The notes: generated by a model from the sequence alone, not told the origin. A stretch of DNA of 16,345 nt from Thermoproteota archaeon (GCA_011605835.1 JAAOZJ010000088.1:1-16345); one strand, 5' to 3'; shown: positions 1 through 6,511, counted from the stretch's first letter. Made by a program: numbers and translations.

Positions 1-2
1 AC

Positions 3-722
3 CCGAGCATGCTGAGGACGGCTGGCGAAGTTCGAGTCGAGGGGCCAGTTGTCGTGGACGTGACAAAGGGTCCCGTGTACATAGGCAGGGATTGCGAGAT
101 CGAGGGGTACACTAAGATAGAGGGGCCAGCGTACATAGGCGACGGTTGCACGATAAGGGGGGCTTACGTAAGGTCTAAGTGTTACATAGGCAAGGTGTGC
201 AGGATCGGCGTCGGGAGCGAGCTCGAGAAGACTATAATCTCGGGCTACACGAACAAGCAACACCTGGGCTTCATAGGTCACTCGTACGTGGGCGAGTGGG
301 TCAACATAGGGGCCGGGACAAACGTCTCCGACCTGAAGAACACCTACGGCACAGTGAAGGTGACTGTTAGGGGCGCTAGGGTTGACACGGGGCTCATGAA
401 GCTGGGTTGCTTCGTAGGTGATTACGTGAAGACGAGCATAGGCACGCAGATCTACTCTGGCAAGAAGATAGGGCCCTTCTCTCACGTGCACGGCTTTGTC
501 TATGAGGACGTACCCCCCTTCACGATATGGGCTAAGAGCCTTGGAGCCGAGCCCGTCGAGCTAGTACTCGAATCAGCGATCGAGACCCAGAAGAGGATGT
601 ATGAGAGAAGGGGGGTACCGCAGACCGAGGCCGACGCAGAGCTTGTAAGGAAACTCTTCGAGCTCACGGCCGAGGAGCGTGCTAAGAGCGGGGTCAAGAG
701 AGGGCACTTCAAGTTAGCTTAG
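3..722 (+). CDS. GlmU-like sugar-1-phosphate nucleotidyltransferase/acyltransferase, C-terminal part (5' end outside window)
   Basis: The visible part is a left-handed parallel beta-helix: repeated hexapeptide units such as VYIGRDCEIEG, AYIGDGCTIRG and CYIGKVCRIG fill roughly the first 80 residues, followed by the GlmU-like core LGFIGHSYVGEWVNIGAG and SDLKNTYG. This architecture is known from the C-terminal half of GlmU-like enzymes, whose N-terminal half is a sugar-phosphate nucleotidyltransferase. The reading frame is open through the left edge and the first in-window ATG (9-11) lies inside helix repeats, so I infer that the nucleotidyltransferase domain is outside and this ATG is not the start. 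The last 60 residues are a charged, probably helical tail. A likely role is making a nucleotide-sugar precursor for glycans in the cytoplasm; the substrate cannot be told. Its stop overlaps the convergent small gene by 9 bp. It could instead be a stand-alone acyltransferase-like protein if a start lies just upstream. Confidence 0.8.
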   Translation, partial: PSMLRTAGEVRVEGPVVVDVTKGPVYIGRDCEIEGYTKIEGPAYIGDGCTIRGAYVRSKCYIGKVCRIGVGSELEKTIISGYTNKQHLGFIGHSYVGEWVNIGAGTNVSDLKNTYGTVKVTVRGARVDTGLMKLGCFVGDYVKTSIGTQIYSGKKIGPFSHVHGFVYEDVPPFTIWAKSLGAEPVELVLESAIETQKRMYERRGVPQTEADAELVRKLFELTAEERAKSGVKRGHFKLA

Positions 723-977
723 CTCGTCGTAACGGTCATTCACATCATATTCAATGACGCCGAGTACATCGTATATCCTCCTCTTCCTCACCATCTCTTC
801 ATAAACTCTCCAAACCCTCTTGACGGTCATGTAGGAGGTATTGAACCCCTTGTCCTCGAGCTTAGACTTGACTTTATCGTAGAATTGGTCCGGTCTCAGG
901 TGAACCTCGTTGGTGAGTACGTCCATTATCGCCTCAGCGACGTCTGAAGTGTGCGGGTAACCTTTCCTCCTTTTCAT
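714..977 (-). CDS. 87-residue basic conserved-looking protein, possible winged-helix, function unknown
   Basis: I do not recognise a named family. The protein is short, rich in Lys/Arg and mostly predicted helical: a basic N-terminus (MKRRKGYPHTSD), helices around residues 13-22 and 29-43, then SYMTVKRVWRVYEEMVRKRR, which could be a recognition helix, and a YDVLGVIEYDV strand pair. This is compatible with a small winged-helix nucleic-acid-binding protein, but that is an inference from pattern only. Its ATG overlaps the TGA of the upstream radical SAM gene (ATGA, 974-977), so translation is very likely coupled and the two products probably act in the same process. The 3' end overlaps the convergent sugar nucleotidyltransferase gene by 9 bp. 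Coding status is supported by the coupled overlap and by the absence of a better frame here. Confidence 0.65.
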   Translation of the reverse strand: MKRRKGYPHTSDVAEAIMDVLTNEVHLRPDQFYDKVKSKLEDKGFNTSYMTVKRVWRVYEEMVRKRRIYDVLGVIEYDVNDRYDELS

Positions 978-1753
978 ATGAGCTCCTCCGGGATTCTGCT
1001 CGGCTCGTAGGCTATCTTCGGCGAGATCCCGCTCCTCTTCAACCTCTCGACGACGTGAGGGTACATGAAGACGTACTCTTCTTCAACCTCCCTAGCCAAC
1101 TTGGTGTCTATCTCCGCGAGCCTGCGCGTTATCCTCTCGTAGCCATCCCTACCGCTGAACGATAACATCACGGCCGGGTGGCACGAGACTCCGTAGTCCA
1201 ACAAGTTCTTCAGAGCTTGGAGCTGTAAGTTGAACTGCTCAGGCATTGCTCCTGTTAATAACGAGAACTCCTCCTCGCTCGTCCCCTTGATCGAGACCCT
1301 GACATGCACGCAAGTGAACTTCGAGAGCTCGCGCGCGTAACTTTTATCGCTCCCGATGAGTATTCCGTTCGTCTCAAGTATGAACGCGAATAGCCCGTCG
1401 CTCTCGACGAGCTCCAGTACCCTGAGCAAGTGCTCCTTGCCTACAGTTGGCTCATTCCCGCTTATCCTTACCTGTCGATAGCCCCGCTTCAAGGCACAAT
1501 TCTTGACCGCTTGGTAAACTTGTTCGGGGGTGTAGAACTTGCCTATCTTGTCCGGGTGGTCCCTGGGAGCTCCGCTCCAGCAGAACACGCACCTCAAGTT
1601 ACATCCGCAGCAATCGGCAGTCGCTATCCCGCCGTACCACCTGCCGCCCCTTGCCACTCGATAGTACTTTCTACTGAGCCCCTTCACCACGAGCCTCTCG
1701 ACGGCTTGTGACAGCTTCAGGGCATCGAAGCCAGCGATAGGCCCTACCTCCAT
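974..1753 (-). CDS. Radical SAM enzyme, uncharacterised archaeal subgroup
   Basis: The radical SAM signature CNLRCVFC (CxxxCxxC; C51, C55, C58) binds the [4Fe-4S] cluster that cleaves S-adenosylmethionine. Further family elements are visible: a GNEPTVG segment at 99-105 in the place of the GGEP motif, and FILETNG at 124-130. At 259 residues it is a minimal radical SAM barrel with no visible auxiliary SPASM cysteine cluster and no C-terminal RNA-binding domain, so it is not an obvious tRNA-modifying or sactipeptide enzyme. The substrate is unknown. It heads a two-gene unit, overlapping the next gene by ATGA. The ATG at 1753 has no Shine-Dalgarno site upstream; GGAGGT lies just inside the ORF but no start codon follows it at a usable distance, so the ATG is kept. 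A TATA-like box sits at 1819-1826. A radical SAM activating or peptide-modifying enzyme would be an alternative reading. Confidence 0.9.
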   Translation of the reverse strand: MEVGPIAGFDALKLSQAVERLVVKGLSRKYYRVARGGRWYGGIATADCCGCNLRCVFCWSGAPRDHPDKIGKFYTPEQVYQAVKNCALKRGYRQVRISGNEPTVGKEHLLRVLELVESDGLFAFILETNGILIGSDKSYARELSKFTCVHVRVSIKGTSEEEFSLLTGAMPEQFNLQLQALKNLLDYGVSCHPAVMLSFSGRDGYERITRRLAEIDTKLAREVEEEYVFMYPHVVERLKRSGISPKIAYEPSRIPEELI

Positions 1754-1818
1754 TTAACGTCATTACCAAACACTAGCCGCAAAGCGGAATTATCATGAGA
1801 TACGCCCGGTCTTCAAGC

Positions 1819-1826
1819 TTTAAAGG
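1819..1826 (-). promoter_or_regulatory. TATA box for the radical SAM operon
   Basis: On the minus strand this reads CCTTTAAAGC with purine-rich sequence (GAGAGG) just upstream, as expected for a BRE plus TATA element. It predicts a transcription start near 1795, leaving a leader of about 40 nt before the radical SAM ATG. The site is itself palindromic (CTTTAAAG), so direction is assigned from the position of the gene only. Confidence 0.45.
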
Positions 1827-1855
1827 GCCTCTCGTTCCTGAGAGCGAGTCCTTTG

Positions 1856-1863
1856 CTTATAAG
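1856..1863 (+). promoter_or_regulatory. TATA box for the DNA glycosylase gene
   Basis: CTTATAAG followed by TTTA is a strong archaeal TATA element. It would place transcription start near 1886, giving a leader of about 45 nt ending in a Shine-Dalgarno-like GAAGTGA at 1918-1924, 7 nt before the ATG. A second AT-rich stretch at 1907-1917 is too close to the start codon to act as its promoter. Confidence 0.5.
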
Positions 1864-1931
1864 TTTACGTGAAGGACTGAGGGTAATGTTTTCGAGTGGA
1901 GAATGCGTTAATAAATTGAAGTGAATCGCCC

Positions 1932-2927
1932 ATGCAAGAACTGGGGCATCGCCGACCATCACTTGTATTGAAGTTTAAGGTCGGGGATCAGCAGGACTAC
2001 AACTTAGATTTAACCCTGAGGCCCTCTTTCGTCTCCTCGCTCTATGTTAGGGCTGGTGAAAGCGCTTGGCATAAGCAAGTAGGCCTCCTATCCGGGTCTA
2101 TGACCGTAAGGCAGGTCGATGGCCTCGTTGAGGTTTGGGTTGCTCGCGAGATCGATGAAGGGACCAAGAGGGCTCTAACTTACGAGCTCGGCTTATGGGA
2201 CGAAAAGCCGTCGCAAAGGCTTTCCACGTTGAGAGGCGAACTTAAGGAGCAAGTCAAGGCCCTGACCGAGCTCTTCCCAGGGGTCAGGCTTTCGATAGCT
2301 CCTCACGACTTTAACTGCATATTTATCGCTGTAACTTTATCTAAGAGGACGATGTATGAAGTCTTCGTGCGTAAGTGGGTCAAAGGGCTCTGGGATCGCT
2401 GGCGTTGCGATCCTGCAATCATAGCAAGCGTAGAGCTCGAGGACCTCAAATCCGTAGGGACAAGTTATCAGCTAGCGAACTTGGTCAGGACTCTTCGCGA
2501 TTACGTCAGGCTAAGGGTGGACGTGTGCAAGGACGAACCTGAGAACTTAAGGAGAGCGCTGATGTCATGCTGGGGAGTGGGCCCCAAGGTCGCTGATGCC
2601 ACCTTGCTCTTCGCTACCCCCTCTCCGTGGATCGTCCCATGTGACACCCACCTTCGAAGGGTCTCGAGAAGGCTCGGGTGGATAGGAGAAGGGGTGAGGA
2701 TGCCAAGCAAAGCCCTTTGCTTGAACCTGTGCTGCGACGAGTGTGTAGATAGGTTCGGGCCTTGCCTCAAGGTAGAGATAGAGGAGAAGTTCAAGGGGTT
2801 TGGCGGCTGGATTCAGACGCTGACGTACCTCTTCGGAGGCGCTATCTGCACGAGCTCCTCGCCGAGGTGCTCGCGTTGTCATGAAGTCCTGAGGGACTAC
2901 TGCAAGGAAAGGAAGGCGAGGAGCTAG
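1932..2927 (+). CDS. OGG1/AlkA-like DNA glycosylase of the HhH-GPD superfamily with C-terminal Fe-S motif
   Basis: The HhH-GPD core is clear: the hairpin CWGVGPKVAD (213-222) carries K219 at the position of the OGG1 catalytic lysine, and VPCDTHLRRV (235-244) carries the catalytic Asp, D238. APHDFNCIFIAVTLSKRT (123-140) matches the first helix of OGG1-type enzymes. The first 110 residues are beta-rich and resemble an OGG/AlkA N-terminal domain. By family knowledge the enzyme excises oxidised or alkylated bases, and with the Lys it should also cleave the strand as a beta-lyase. The C-terminus has C306-x6-C313-x2-C316-x7-C324, close to but not identical with the EndoIII Fe-S loop (last spacing 5). 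Residues 263-278 hold five more cysteines. Its stop lies in the tetranucleotide CTAG (2924-2927), which also supplies the stop of the convergent flavin reductase-like gene. The exact base preference is not visible. Confidence 0.85.
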   Translation: MQELGHRRPSLVLKFKVGDQQDYNLDLTLRPSFVSSLYVRAGESAWHKQVGLLSGSMTVRQVDGLVEVWVAREIDEGTKRALTYELGLWDEKPSQRLSTLRGELKEQVKALTELFPGVRLSIAPHDFNCIFIAVTLSKRTMYEVFVRKWVKGLWDRWRCDPAIIASVELEDLKSVGTSYQLANLVRTLRDYVRLRVDVCKDEPENLRRALMSCWGVGPKVADATLLFATPSPWIVPCDTHLRRVSRRLGWIGEGVRMPSKALCLNLCCDECVDRFGPCLKVEIEEKFKGFGGWIQTLTYLFGGAICTSSSPRCSRCHEVLRDYCKERKARS

Positions 2928-3475
2928 AGGCCAGCCTTCTTGACCTCGTTTGCCGTCGTCGTGAACTTGTCGTAGCCTATGTGGAAGATGTGCTTGACCT
3001 TTACCACGTCAAAGACTCCATCGAACACCCCTTTCGCGACCTTCGCCGCAACCACCTCGCCTATGAACAACGTGTGATCGCCGACTGTGAGCTTGTTGAC
3101 GACCTTGCACTCGAGGTTCGCCACGCACTCCTTGATCGACGGGGGCCTCACCTTCAGCGAGGGCTCCAAGGTGAAGCCGCACTCCTTTATCTTGTCGACT
3201 TCTCTGCCACTCTTGACCCCGCATATCCACACCTGCCTCAGCATATCCATGGTCGGGACGTTTATCACGAACTCCCCAGTCTTCGATATCAAATCGTGGG
3301 AGTACCTCCTCGGAGCCACCGAGATCGCCACCAGAGGGGGCTTGAGCGATAGGGGCGTGAACCAAGCTATGGTAATAGCATTCGGCCTCCCCTCTGGCGT
3401 GCAGCACGTAACTATGACCGTGTTCCTAGGATGTAAGAGGAGTACCTCCCTCTCCTTAACCTCGACCTTATCCAC
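2924..3475 (-). CDS. Flavin reductase-like, FMN-binding protein
   Basis: This 183-residue protein has the split-barrel FMN-binding pattern of the flavin reductase/flavoredoxin family: GRPNAITIAWFTPLSLKP (29-46), PPLVAISVAPRRYSHDLI (46-63) and TGEFVINVP (66-74), with the later GDHTLFIGEVVAA strand (132-144) and a C-terminal FHIGY. Family members bind FMN and move electrons from NAD(P)H or reduced donors to flavins or partner oxidases in the cytoplasm; the partner here is unknown. Translation starts with GTG at 3473-3475, supported by a full Shine-Dalgarno GGAGGTG 7 nt upstream. It is transcribed alone, divergently from the tRNA-binding protein gene, and shares an overlapping stop with the DNA glycosylase gene. 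No nearby gene shows what electron pathway it serves. Confidence 0.88.
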   Translation of the reverse strand: MDKVEVKEREVLLLHPRNTVIVTCCTPEGRPNAITIAWFTPLSLKPPLVAISVAPRRYSHDLISKTGEFVINVPTMDMLRQVWICGVKSGREVDKIKECGFTLEPSLKVRPPSIKECVANLECKVVNKLTVGDHTLFIGEVVAAKVAKGVFDGVFDVVKVKHIFHIGYDKFTTTANEVKKAGL

Positions 3476-3482
3476 TCCCCGA

Positions 3483-3489
3483 CACCTCC
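3483..3489 (-). promoter_or_regulatory. Shine-Dalgarno site that fixes the GTG start of the flavin reductase-like gene
   Basis: On the minus strand this reads GGAGGTG, complementary to the archaeal 16S rRNA 3' tail, and lies 7 nt before the GTG at 3473-3475. It decides the start in the absence of an ATG at the N-terminus. Confidence 0.7.
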
Positions 3490-3522
3490 GATAACCTTGA
3501 CGTAGAGGTTAGTAAAGGCAAA

Positions 3523-3532
3523 GGATTTAAGG
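3523..3532 (+). promoter_or_regulatory. TATA box of the tRNA-binding protein gene, possibly shared with the divergent flavin reductase-like gene
   Basis: GGATTTAAGG with purine-rich AAAGGCAA upstream fits BRE plus TATA for the plus-strand gene, with predicted transcription start near 3554, about 10 nt before its ATG. On the other strand the same bases read CCTTAAATCC and would place a start near 3500 for the divergent gene. No other TATA candidate is evident in the 88-bp intergenic region, so the two promoters may share it. Confidence 0.45.
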
Positions 3533-3563
3533 GTAGCCACGCATCATCTTTGCGCGTGATAGC

Positions 3564-3893
3564 ATGAGCGAAGAGGTCTCGATGGAACTCTTCAACATGC
3601 TGGACTTGAGGGTCGGAAGGGTCGTGGAGGCGGAGAGGATCCCGGGCTCTAAGAAGCTCATTAAGCTCAAGGTCGACGTGGGTGGCGAGCTGAGGGACGT
3701 GGTTGCTGGCGGAGGGGAGTACTACGACCCCAGCTACTTCTTGGGCAAGAGATTCGTAGTCCTCATCAACATAAAGCCGAGGAAGATCATGGGGGTCGAG
3801 TCTAGGGGCATGTTGCTGGCGGCCGACGTCAACGGAAAGCCCGTCTGGTTGACGGTCGATGGCGAGGCTCCTGTGGGATCGAGGGTAAGGTAG
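3564..3893 (+). CDS. Stand-alone tRNA-binding OB-fold protein (CsaA / MetRS-beta-like)
   Basis: The whole 109-residue protein is one EMAP-II-like OB fold. Diagnostic stretches are FNMLDLRVGRVVEAERIPGS (10-29), VDVGGELRDVVAG (37-49), and INIKPRKIMGVESRGMLLAA (69-88), which closely follow the C-terminal tRNA-binding domain of methionyl-tRNA synthetase and the free-standing MetRS beta subunit of archaea. It is expected to bind the tRNA elbow in the cytoplasm and raise aminoacylation efficiency by acting in trans with a MetRS catalytic subunit, which is not in this window. A CsaA-type chaperone role is the alternative name for similar proteins. The ATG at 3564 lies about 10 nt after the predicted transcription start and has only a weak ribosome binding site, so translation is probably nearly leaderless. 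The neighbour rtcB also acts on tRNA but has its own promoter. Confidence 0.9.
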   Translation: MSEEVSMELFNMLDLRVGRVVEAERIPGSKKLIKLKVDVGGELRDVVAGGGEYYDPSYFLGKRFVVLINIKPRKIMGVESRGMLLAADVNGKPVWLTVDGEAPVGSRVR

Positions 3894-3914
3894 TTAAGTG
3901 CAAGCGAAGCGAAA

Positions 3915-3921
3915 TTTAAAA
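3915..3921 (+). promoter_or_regulatory. TATA box upstream of rtcB
   Basis: GAAATTTAAAAG surrounds this element, giving a predicted start near 3945 and a leader of about 68 nt to the TTG start. A second weak candidate, TTAGTTAAGC at 3936-3945, would give a shorter leader of about 45 nt. Confidence 0.45.
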
Positions 3922-3999
3922 GTGAGAGGCCTAGAGTTAGTTAAGCAACTCGTTGTGTATTAGGAGCGGCCCACCTCAAAACGGCTTGGGTATATCATC

Positions 4000-4007
4000 G
4001 GAGGTGA
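4000..4007 (+). promoter_or_regulatory. Full-length Shine-Dalgarno GGAGGTGA that sets the rtcB start
   Basis: GGAGGTGA is a full match to the archaeal anti-Shine-Dalgarno tail and sits 5 nt before the in-frame TTG at 4013-4015. The in-frame GTG at 4004 lies inside the site and cannot be its start. Six of its bases (4001-4006) are perfectly complementary to CACCTC at 3972-3977 in the same leader. Confidence 0.75.
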
Positions 4008-4012
4008 CGTCT

Positions 4013-5473
4013 TTGTCTTCCAAGGGCATCCCATTAAGGCAACTCGACGAGTACACTTGGGAGGTCCCCAAAGACTACAAGCCGGGCATGAGAGTGCCGG
4101 CCAGGATATTCGCCGACAAGGTCCTCCTGAGCAAGATGCTCGAGGACCTGACGATAGCGCAGGCGGTGAACGTGGCGCACTTGCCCGGAATACAGAAGTG
4201 GTCTATAACTCTGCCAGACGGCCATCAAGGTTACGGCTTCCCCATAGGCGGCGTGGCTGCCATGGACGCAGAAGAAGGGGTCATAAGCCCCGGGGGCATA
4301 GGTTATGACATCAACTGCGGCGTTAGGGTCTTGGTCACTAATTTGACTTACAAAGACGTGAAGCCAGTAATCGATGACCTCATAACCACGATATTTAATC
4401 TAGTGCCATCAGGCTTGGGCTCGACGACTAAAGCTGTTAGATTGACAAGAAGCGAGCTGGACGAAGTATTGGCCGAGGGGGTCAAGTGGGCGATAAGACA
4501 CGGTTACGGCTGGGAGGAGGACGCCGAGTACTGCGAGGAAGGGGGACGCATGAAGGCCGCAGACCCCTCCAAGGTGTCCTCTAGGGCCAAGGACAGGGGC
4601 TTCGATCAGCTGGGCACGCTGGGTAGCGGAAACCACTTCCTAGAGGTCCAGGTCGTCGACAAGATATTCGACCCCGAGGTTGCGAGGGCCTTCGGGATCC
4701 GCGAGGAGGGCCAGGTGACCGTAATGATACACACGGGTAGCAGGGGATTAGGCCATCAGGTGTGTAGCGACTACCTCCGAGTGATGGAAATGGCCGTCCG
4801 GAAGTACAAGATATCGATCCCCGACAGAGAGCTGGCCTGCGCGCCAACGACGTCTAGAGAGGCGGAGGAGTACTTCGCCGCCATGTCCGCTGCCGCCAAC
4901 TTTGCGTGGTGCAACAGGCAGATGATAACTCACTGGGTGAGAGAGGCCTTCAAGAAGACGTTTAAGCGAGACCCGGAGAACTTGGGGTTAAAGCTCATCT
5001 ACGACGTGGCGCACAACATATGCAAGATCGAGGAGCACGTGGTCGATGGGGTCAAGAGGAGGGTCTTCGTACACAGGAAGGGGGCTACGAGGGCCTTCCC
5101 GCCGGGCCACCCCGACGTGCCCGCCAAGTACAGGTCCGTCGGACAACCCGTGCTCATACCGGGCTCCATGGGCACCAGCTCTTGGATATTGGTCGGAAAC
5201 CCCAAGGCCATGGAGATAACATTCGGGTCCACAGCCCACGGGGCTGGCAGGATGATGTCGAGGGAGGAGGCCCTGAGGCAGGTCAGGGGCTCCGAGGTCA
5301 AGGAGGAGCTGGAGCAGAAGGGCATAGCCATCAGGGCGGCCAGCATAAGGGTGCTGGCCGAGGAGTGGGACAGGGCCTACAAGGACGTCGACAGGGTCGC
5401 CGAGGTAAGCCACAGGGTGGGGATAGCGACCAAGGTCGTTAGGCTTAGGCCGATAGCGGTCGCGAAGGGCTAA
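4013..5473 (+). CDS. rtcB: RNA-splicing ligase RtcB (3'-phosphate/5'-hydroxyl RNA ligase)
   Basis: RtcB joins tRNA exon halves after intron removal, sealing 2',3'-cyclic phosphate or 3'-phosphate ends to 5'-OH ends using GTP and Mn2+. The family's metal ligands are all visible: GGIGYDINCGVR with D99 and C102, GSGNHFLE with H208, HTGSRGLGH with H240, AHN with H334, and the guanylated histidine H409 in STAHGAGR. Spacing agrees closely with the Pyrococcus enzyme (C98, H203, H234, H329, H404). There is no intein. I chose TTG at 4013 because a perfect Shine-Dalgarno precedes it by 5 nt and the resulting 486 residues begin where family N-termini align (IPLRQLDEYTWEVPK); the frame stays open back to a TTG at 3953. 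The gene is monocistronic and ends 5 bp from the convergent lysX stop. Confidence 0.96.
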   Translation: MSSKGIPLRQLDEYTWEVPKDYKPGMRVPARIFADKVLLSKMLEDLTIAQAVNVAHLPGIQKWSITLPDGHQGYGFPIGGVAAMDAEEGVISPGGIGYDINCGVRVLVTNLTYKDVKPVIDDLITTIFNLVPSGLGSTTKAVRLTRSELDEVLAEGVKWAIRHGYGWEEDAEYCEEGGRMKAADPSKVSSRAKDRGFDQLGTLGSGNHFLEVQVVDKIFDPEVARAFGIREEGQVTVMIHTGSRGLGHQVCSDYLRVMEMAVRKYKISIPDRELACAPTTSREAEEYFAAMSAAANFAWCNRQMITHWVREAFKKTFKRDPENLGLKLIYDVAHNICKIEEHVVDGVKRRVFVHRKGATRAFPPGHPDVPAKYRSVGQPVLIPGSMGTSSWILVGNPKAMEITFGSTAHGAGRMMSREEALRQVRGSEVKEELEQKGIAIRAASIRVLAEEWDRAYKDVDRVAEVSHRVGIATKVVRLRPIAVAKG

Positions 5474-5480
5474 ACCCTTC
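5464..5480. terminator. Stem-loop across both stop codons of convergent rtcB and lysX
   Basis: GAAGGG (5464-5469) and CCCTTC (5475-5480) form a perfect 6-bp stem with a 5-nt loop CTAAA. It covers the rtcB TAA and reaches into the lysX TGA, and downstream of rtcB the sequence is pyrimidine-rich (ACTTCTTTGC). It may end transcription or stabilise 3' ends in both directions; archaeal terminators usually depend on T-tracts, which are weak here. Confidence 0.4.
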
Positions 5481-6339
5481 ACTTCTTTGCTAACGAGATC
5501 GCGTACTCCACCATCTTCTTGGCTATATCTACACCCGTGGCGGGAGCGGCGTTCCTAAACTCCGTAACGCTGTTGAGCTCGTGGACCAAGAGGCCCCTCT
5601 CACTTTCCAAGCAGTCGACGCCGACTACGTGCGCCCCCACCGCTTTGGCAGCCTTTATGCTCAGCTCCCGGAGCTCGTCGCTTATCTCCATCTTAACGGC
5701 CTTACCTCCGAGGGCCGTGTTCGACCTCCACTCGCCCGGAGCGGCATAACGGTATATCGCCGCTATCGCCTCGTCGCCGACGACGAAGCACCTAATGTCC
5801 CTGCCGGGCTTCTTCACGAACTCTTGGACGTAGAACACTTGGTAGAGCGGGTACATGAGCTCTCGATGCTCTATCACGACCTTAGCGGTCTCGACGTCCT
5901 TGATCAGCGATACGAGCCTACCCCAACTGCCCACGACTGGCTTTAGGATAGCTGGGTAGCCCACTTCCTCGAGGGCCTTCAGGGCGCCCTCGCGAGTGAA
6001 GGCTATGAGCGTCTTGGGCGTCGGCACTCCAGCCCTCCTCAGCGCTAGGGTCGTAAGTAGCTTATCACCGCATACCAGCGTGGTCTGGAAGGGGTTTATG
6101 ATCGGTAGCCCCGTGCTCTCGATTATTGCCGTCAGGTAGAGGCTCCTGTAGTGTCCGACGCACCTCTGGATGACCACGTCGCCCTTCAATACCTCAGGGT
6201 TTACCTCGCCCTTCGTTATGTCTATGAAGGCGTCCTTTATGTCGACTAAGCGGGCCTCGACTCCCAAGTCTTTGCATGCTCTCTGCAAGGCCTTCTCTTC
6301 AGCCCTGACCCTGTCGTACGTTATCACCACTCTTACCAA
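5479..6339 (-). CDS. lysX: LysW-dependent amino acid ligase, best assigned as LysX (alpha-aminoadipate--LysW ligase)
   Basis: This RimK-type ATP-grasp ligase joins the alpha-amino group of its substrate to the side-chain carboxylate of the C-terminal Glu of LysW. Visible family elements are NPFQTTLVCGDKLLT (82-96), KPVVGSWGRL (133-142), FYVQEFVKKPGRDIR (169-183) and VDCLESERGLLVHELN (241-256). The specificity region reads VTEFRNAAPATG, with N263-A264 after EF-R. From memory of the literature, LysX proteins carry N-[TS] and ArgX proteins GF there, so this copy is closer to LysX. The paralogue at 11213-12058 has G-A. The gene follows lysW by 1 nt and starts with TTG at 6337-6339, supported by GGGGAG 6 nt upstream inside lysW. 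The family is certain; the substrate is not, and dual use cannot be excluded. Confidence 0.9.
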   Translation of the reverse strand: MVRVVITYDRVRAEEKALQRACKDLGVEARLVDIKDAFIDITKGEVNPEVLKGDVVIQRCVGHYRSLYLTAIIESTGLPIINPFQTTLVCGDKLLTTLALRRAGVPTPKTLIAFTREGALKALEEVGYPAILKPVVGSWGRLVSLIKDVETAKVVIEHRELMYPLYQVFYVQEFVKKPGRDIRCFVVGDEAIAAIYRYAAPGEWRSNTALGGKAVKMEISDELRELSIKAAKAVGAHVVGVDCLESERGLLVHELNSVTEFRNAAPATGVDIAKKMVEYAISLAKK

Positions 6340-6340
6340 G

Positions 6341-6511
6341 CTACTCTCCCCAGTCTTCCTTCACGGTCTCAGCTGGCTTCAACTTGAGCTGGCCGCCCTC
6401 GAAGTAGACCTCGTACTCCTGACCACAGTCCGGGCAGCTGACGATCTCCCCAGCTATTGCGTCGTCGGGCACGTTAATCTCGCCATCACAGTCAGGGCAC
6501 TTGACTTTCAT
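6341..6511 (-). CDS. lysW: LysW amino-group carrier protein
   Basis: This 56-residue acidic protein is the carrier on which lysine and ornithine precursors are built. It has a zinc ribbon made of two identical CPDC knuckles (C5/C8 and C26/C29) and ends with the invariant EDWGE tail, whose last Glu (E56) receives alpha-aminoadipate or glutamate through its gamma-carboxylate. Length and composition match known LysW proteins. The ATG at 6509-6511 is preceded by a G-rich GGGGGT about 8 nt upstream. lysW has its own TATA box (6562-6571) and a candidate operator (6535-6556), so it can be transcribed apart from the upstream arg/lys genes. lysX follows after 1 nt, so the two are surely cotranscribed. 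It is the only carrier gene seen, so it presumably serves both pathways. Confidence 0.97.
   Translation of the reverse strand: MKVKCPDCDGEINVPDDAIAGEIVSCPDCGQEYEVYFEGGQLKLKPAETVKEDWGE

Noticed and set aside
1829..1844. CTCTC-GTTCCT-GAGAG inverted repeat between the radical SAM and glycosylase promoters
   Set aside because: Only 5-bp arms in a purine/pyrimidine-rich stretch; not distinguishable from chance.
3484..3510. Mutually exclusive hairpins (AACCT/AGGTT and ACCTC/GAGGT) before the flavin reductase-like gene, suggesting a riboswitch
   Set aside because: The predicted transcription start near 3500 would leave half of the pairing outside the RNA, and the stems are only 5 bp.
3953..4012. 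In-frame upstream extension of rtcB to a TTG at 3953
   Set aside because: The extra 20 residues do not resemble RtcB N-termini and no ribosome binding site precedes 3953, whereas a perfect Shine-Dalgarno precedes the TTG at 4013.
4988..5482. 164-codon open frame on the minus strand opposite rtcB
   Set aside because: Antisense to conserved RtcB motifs, rich in Gly/Pro/Arg/Leu, no recognisable motif and no promoter or ribosome binding site.
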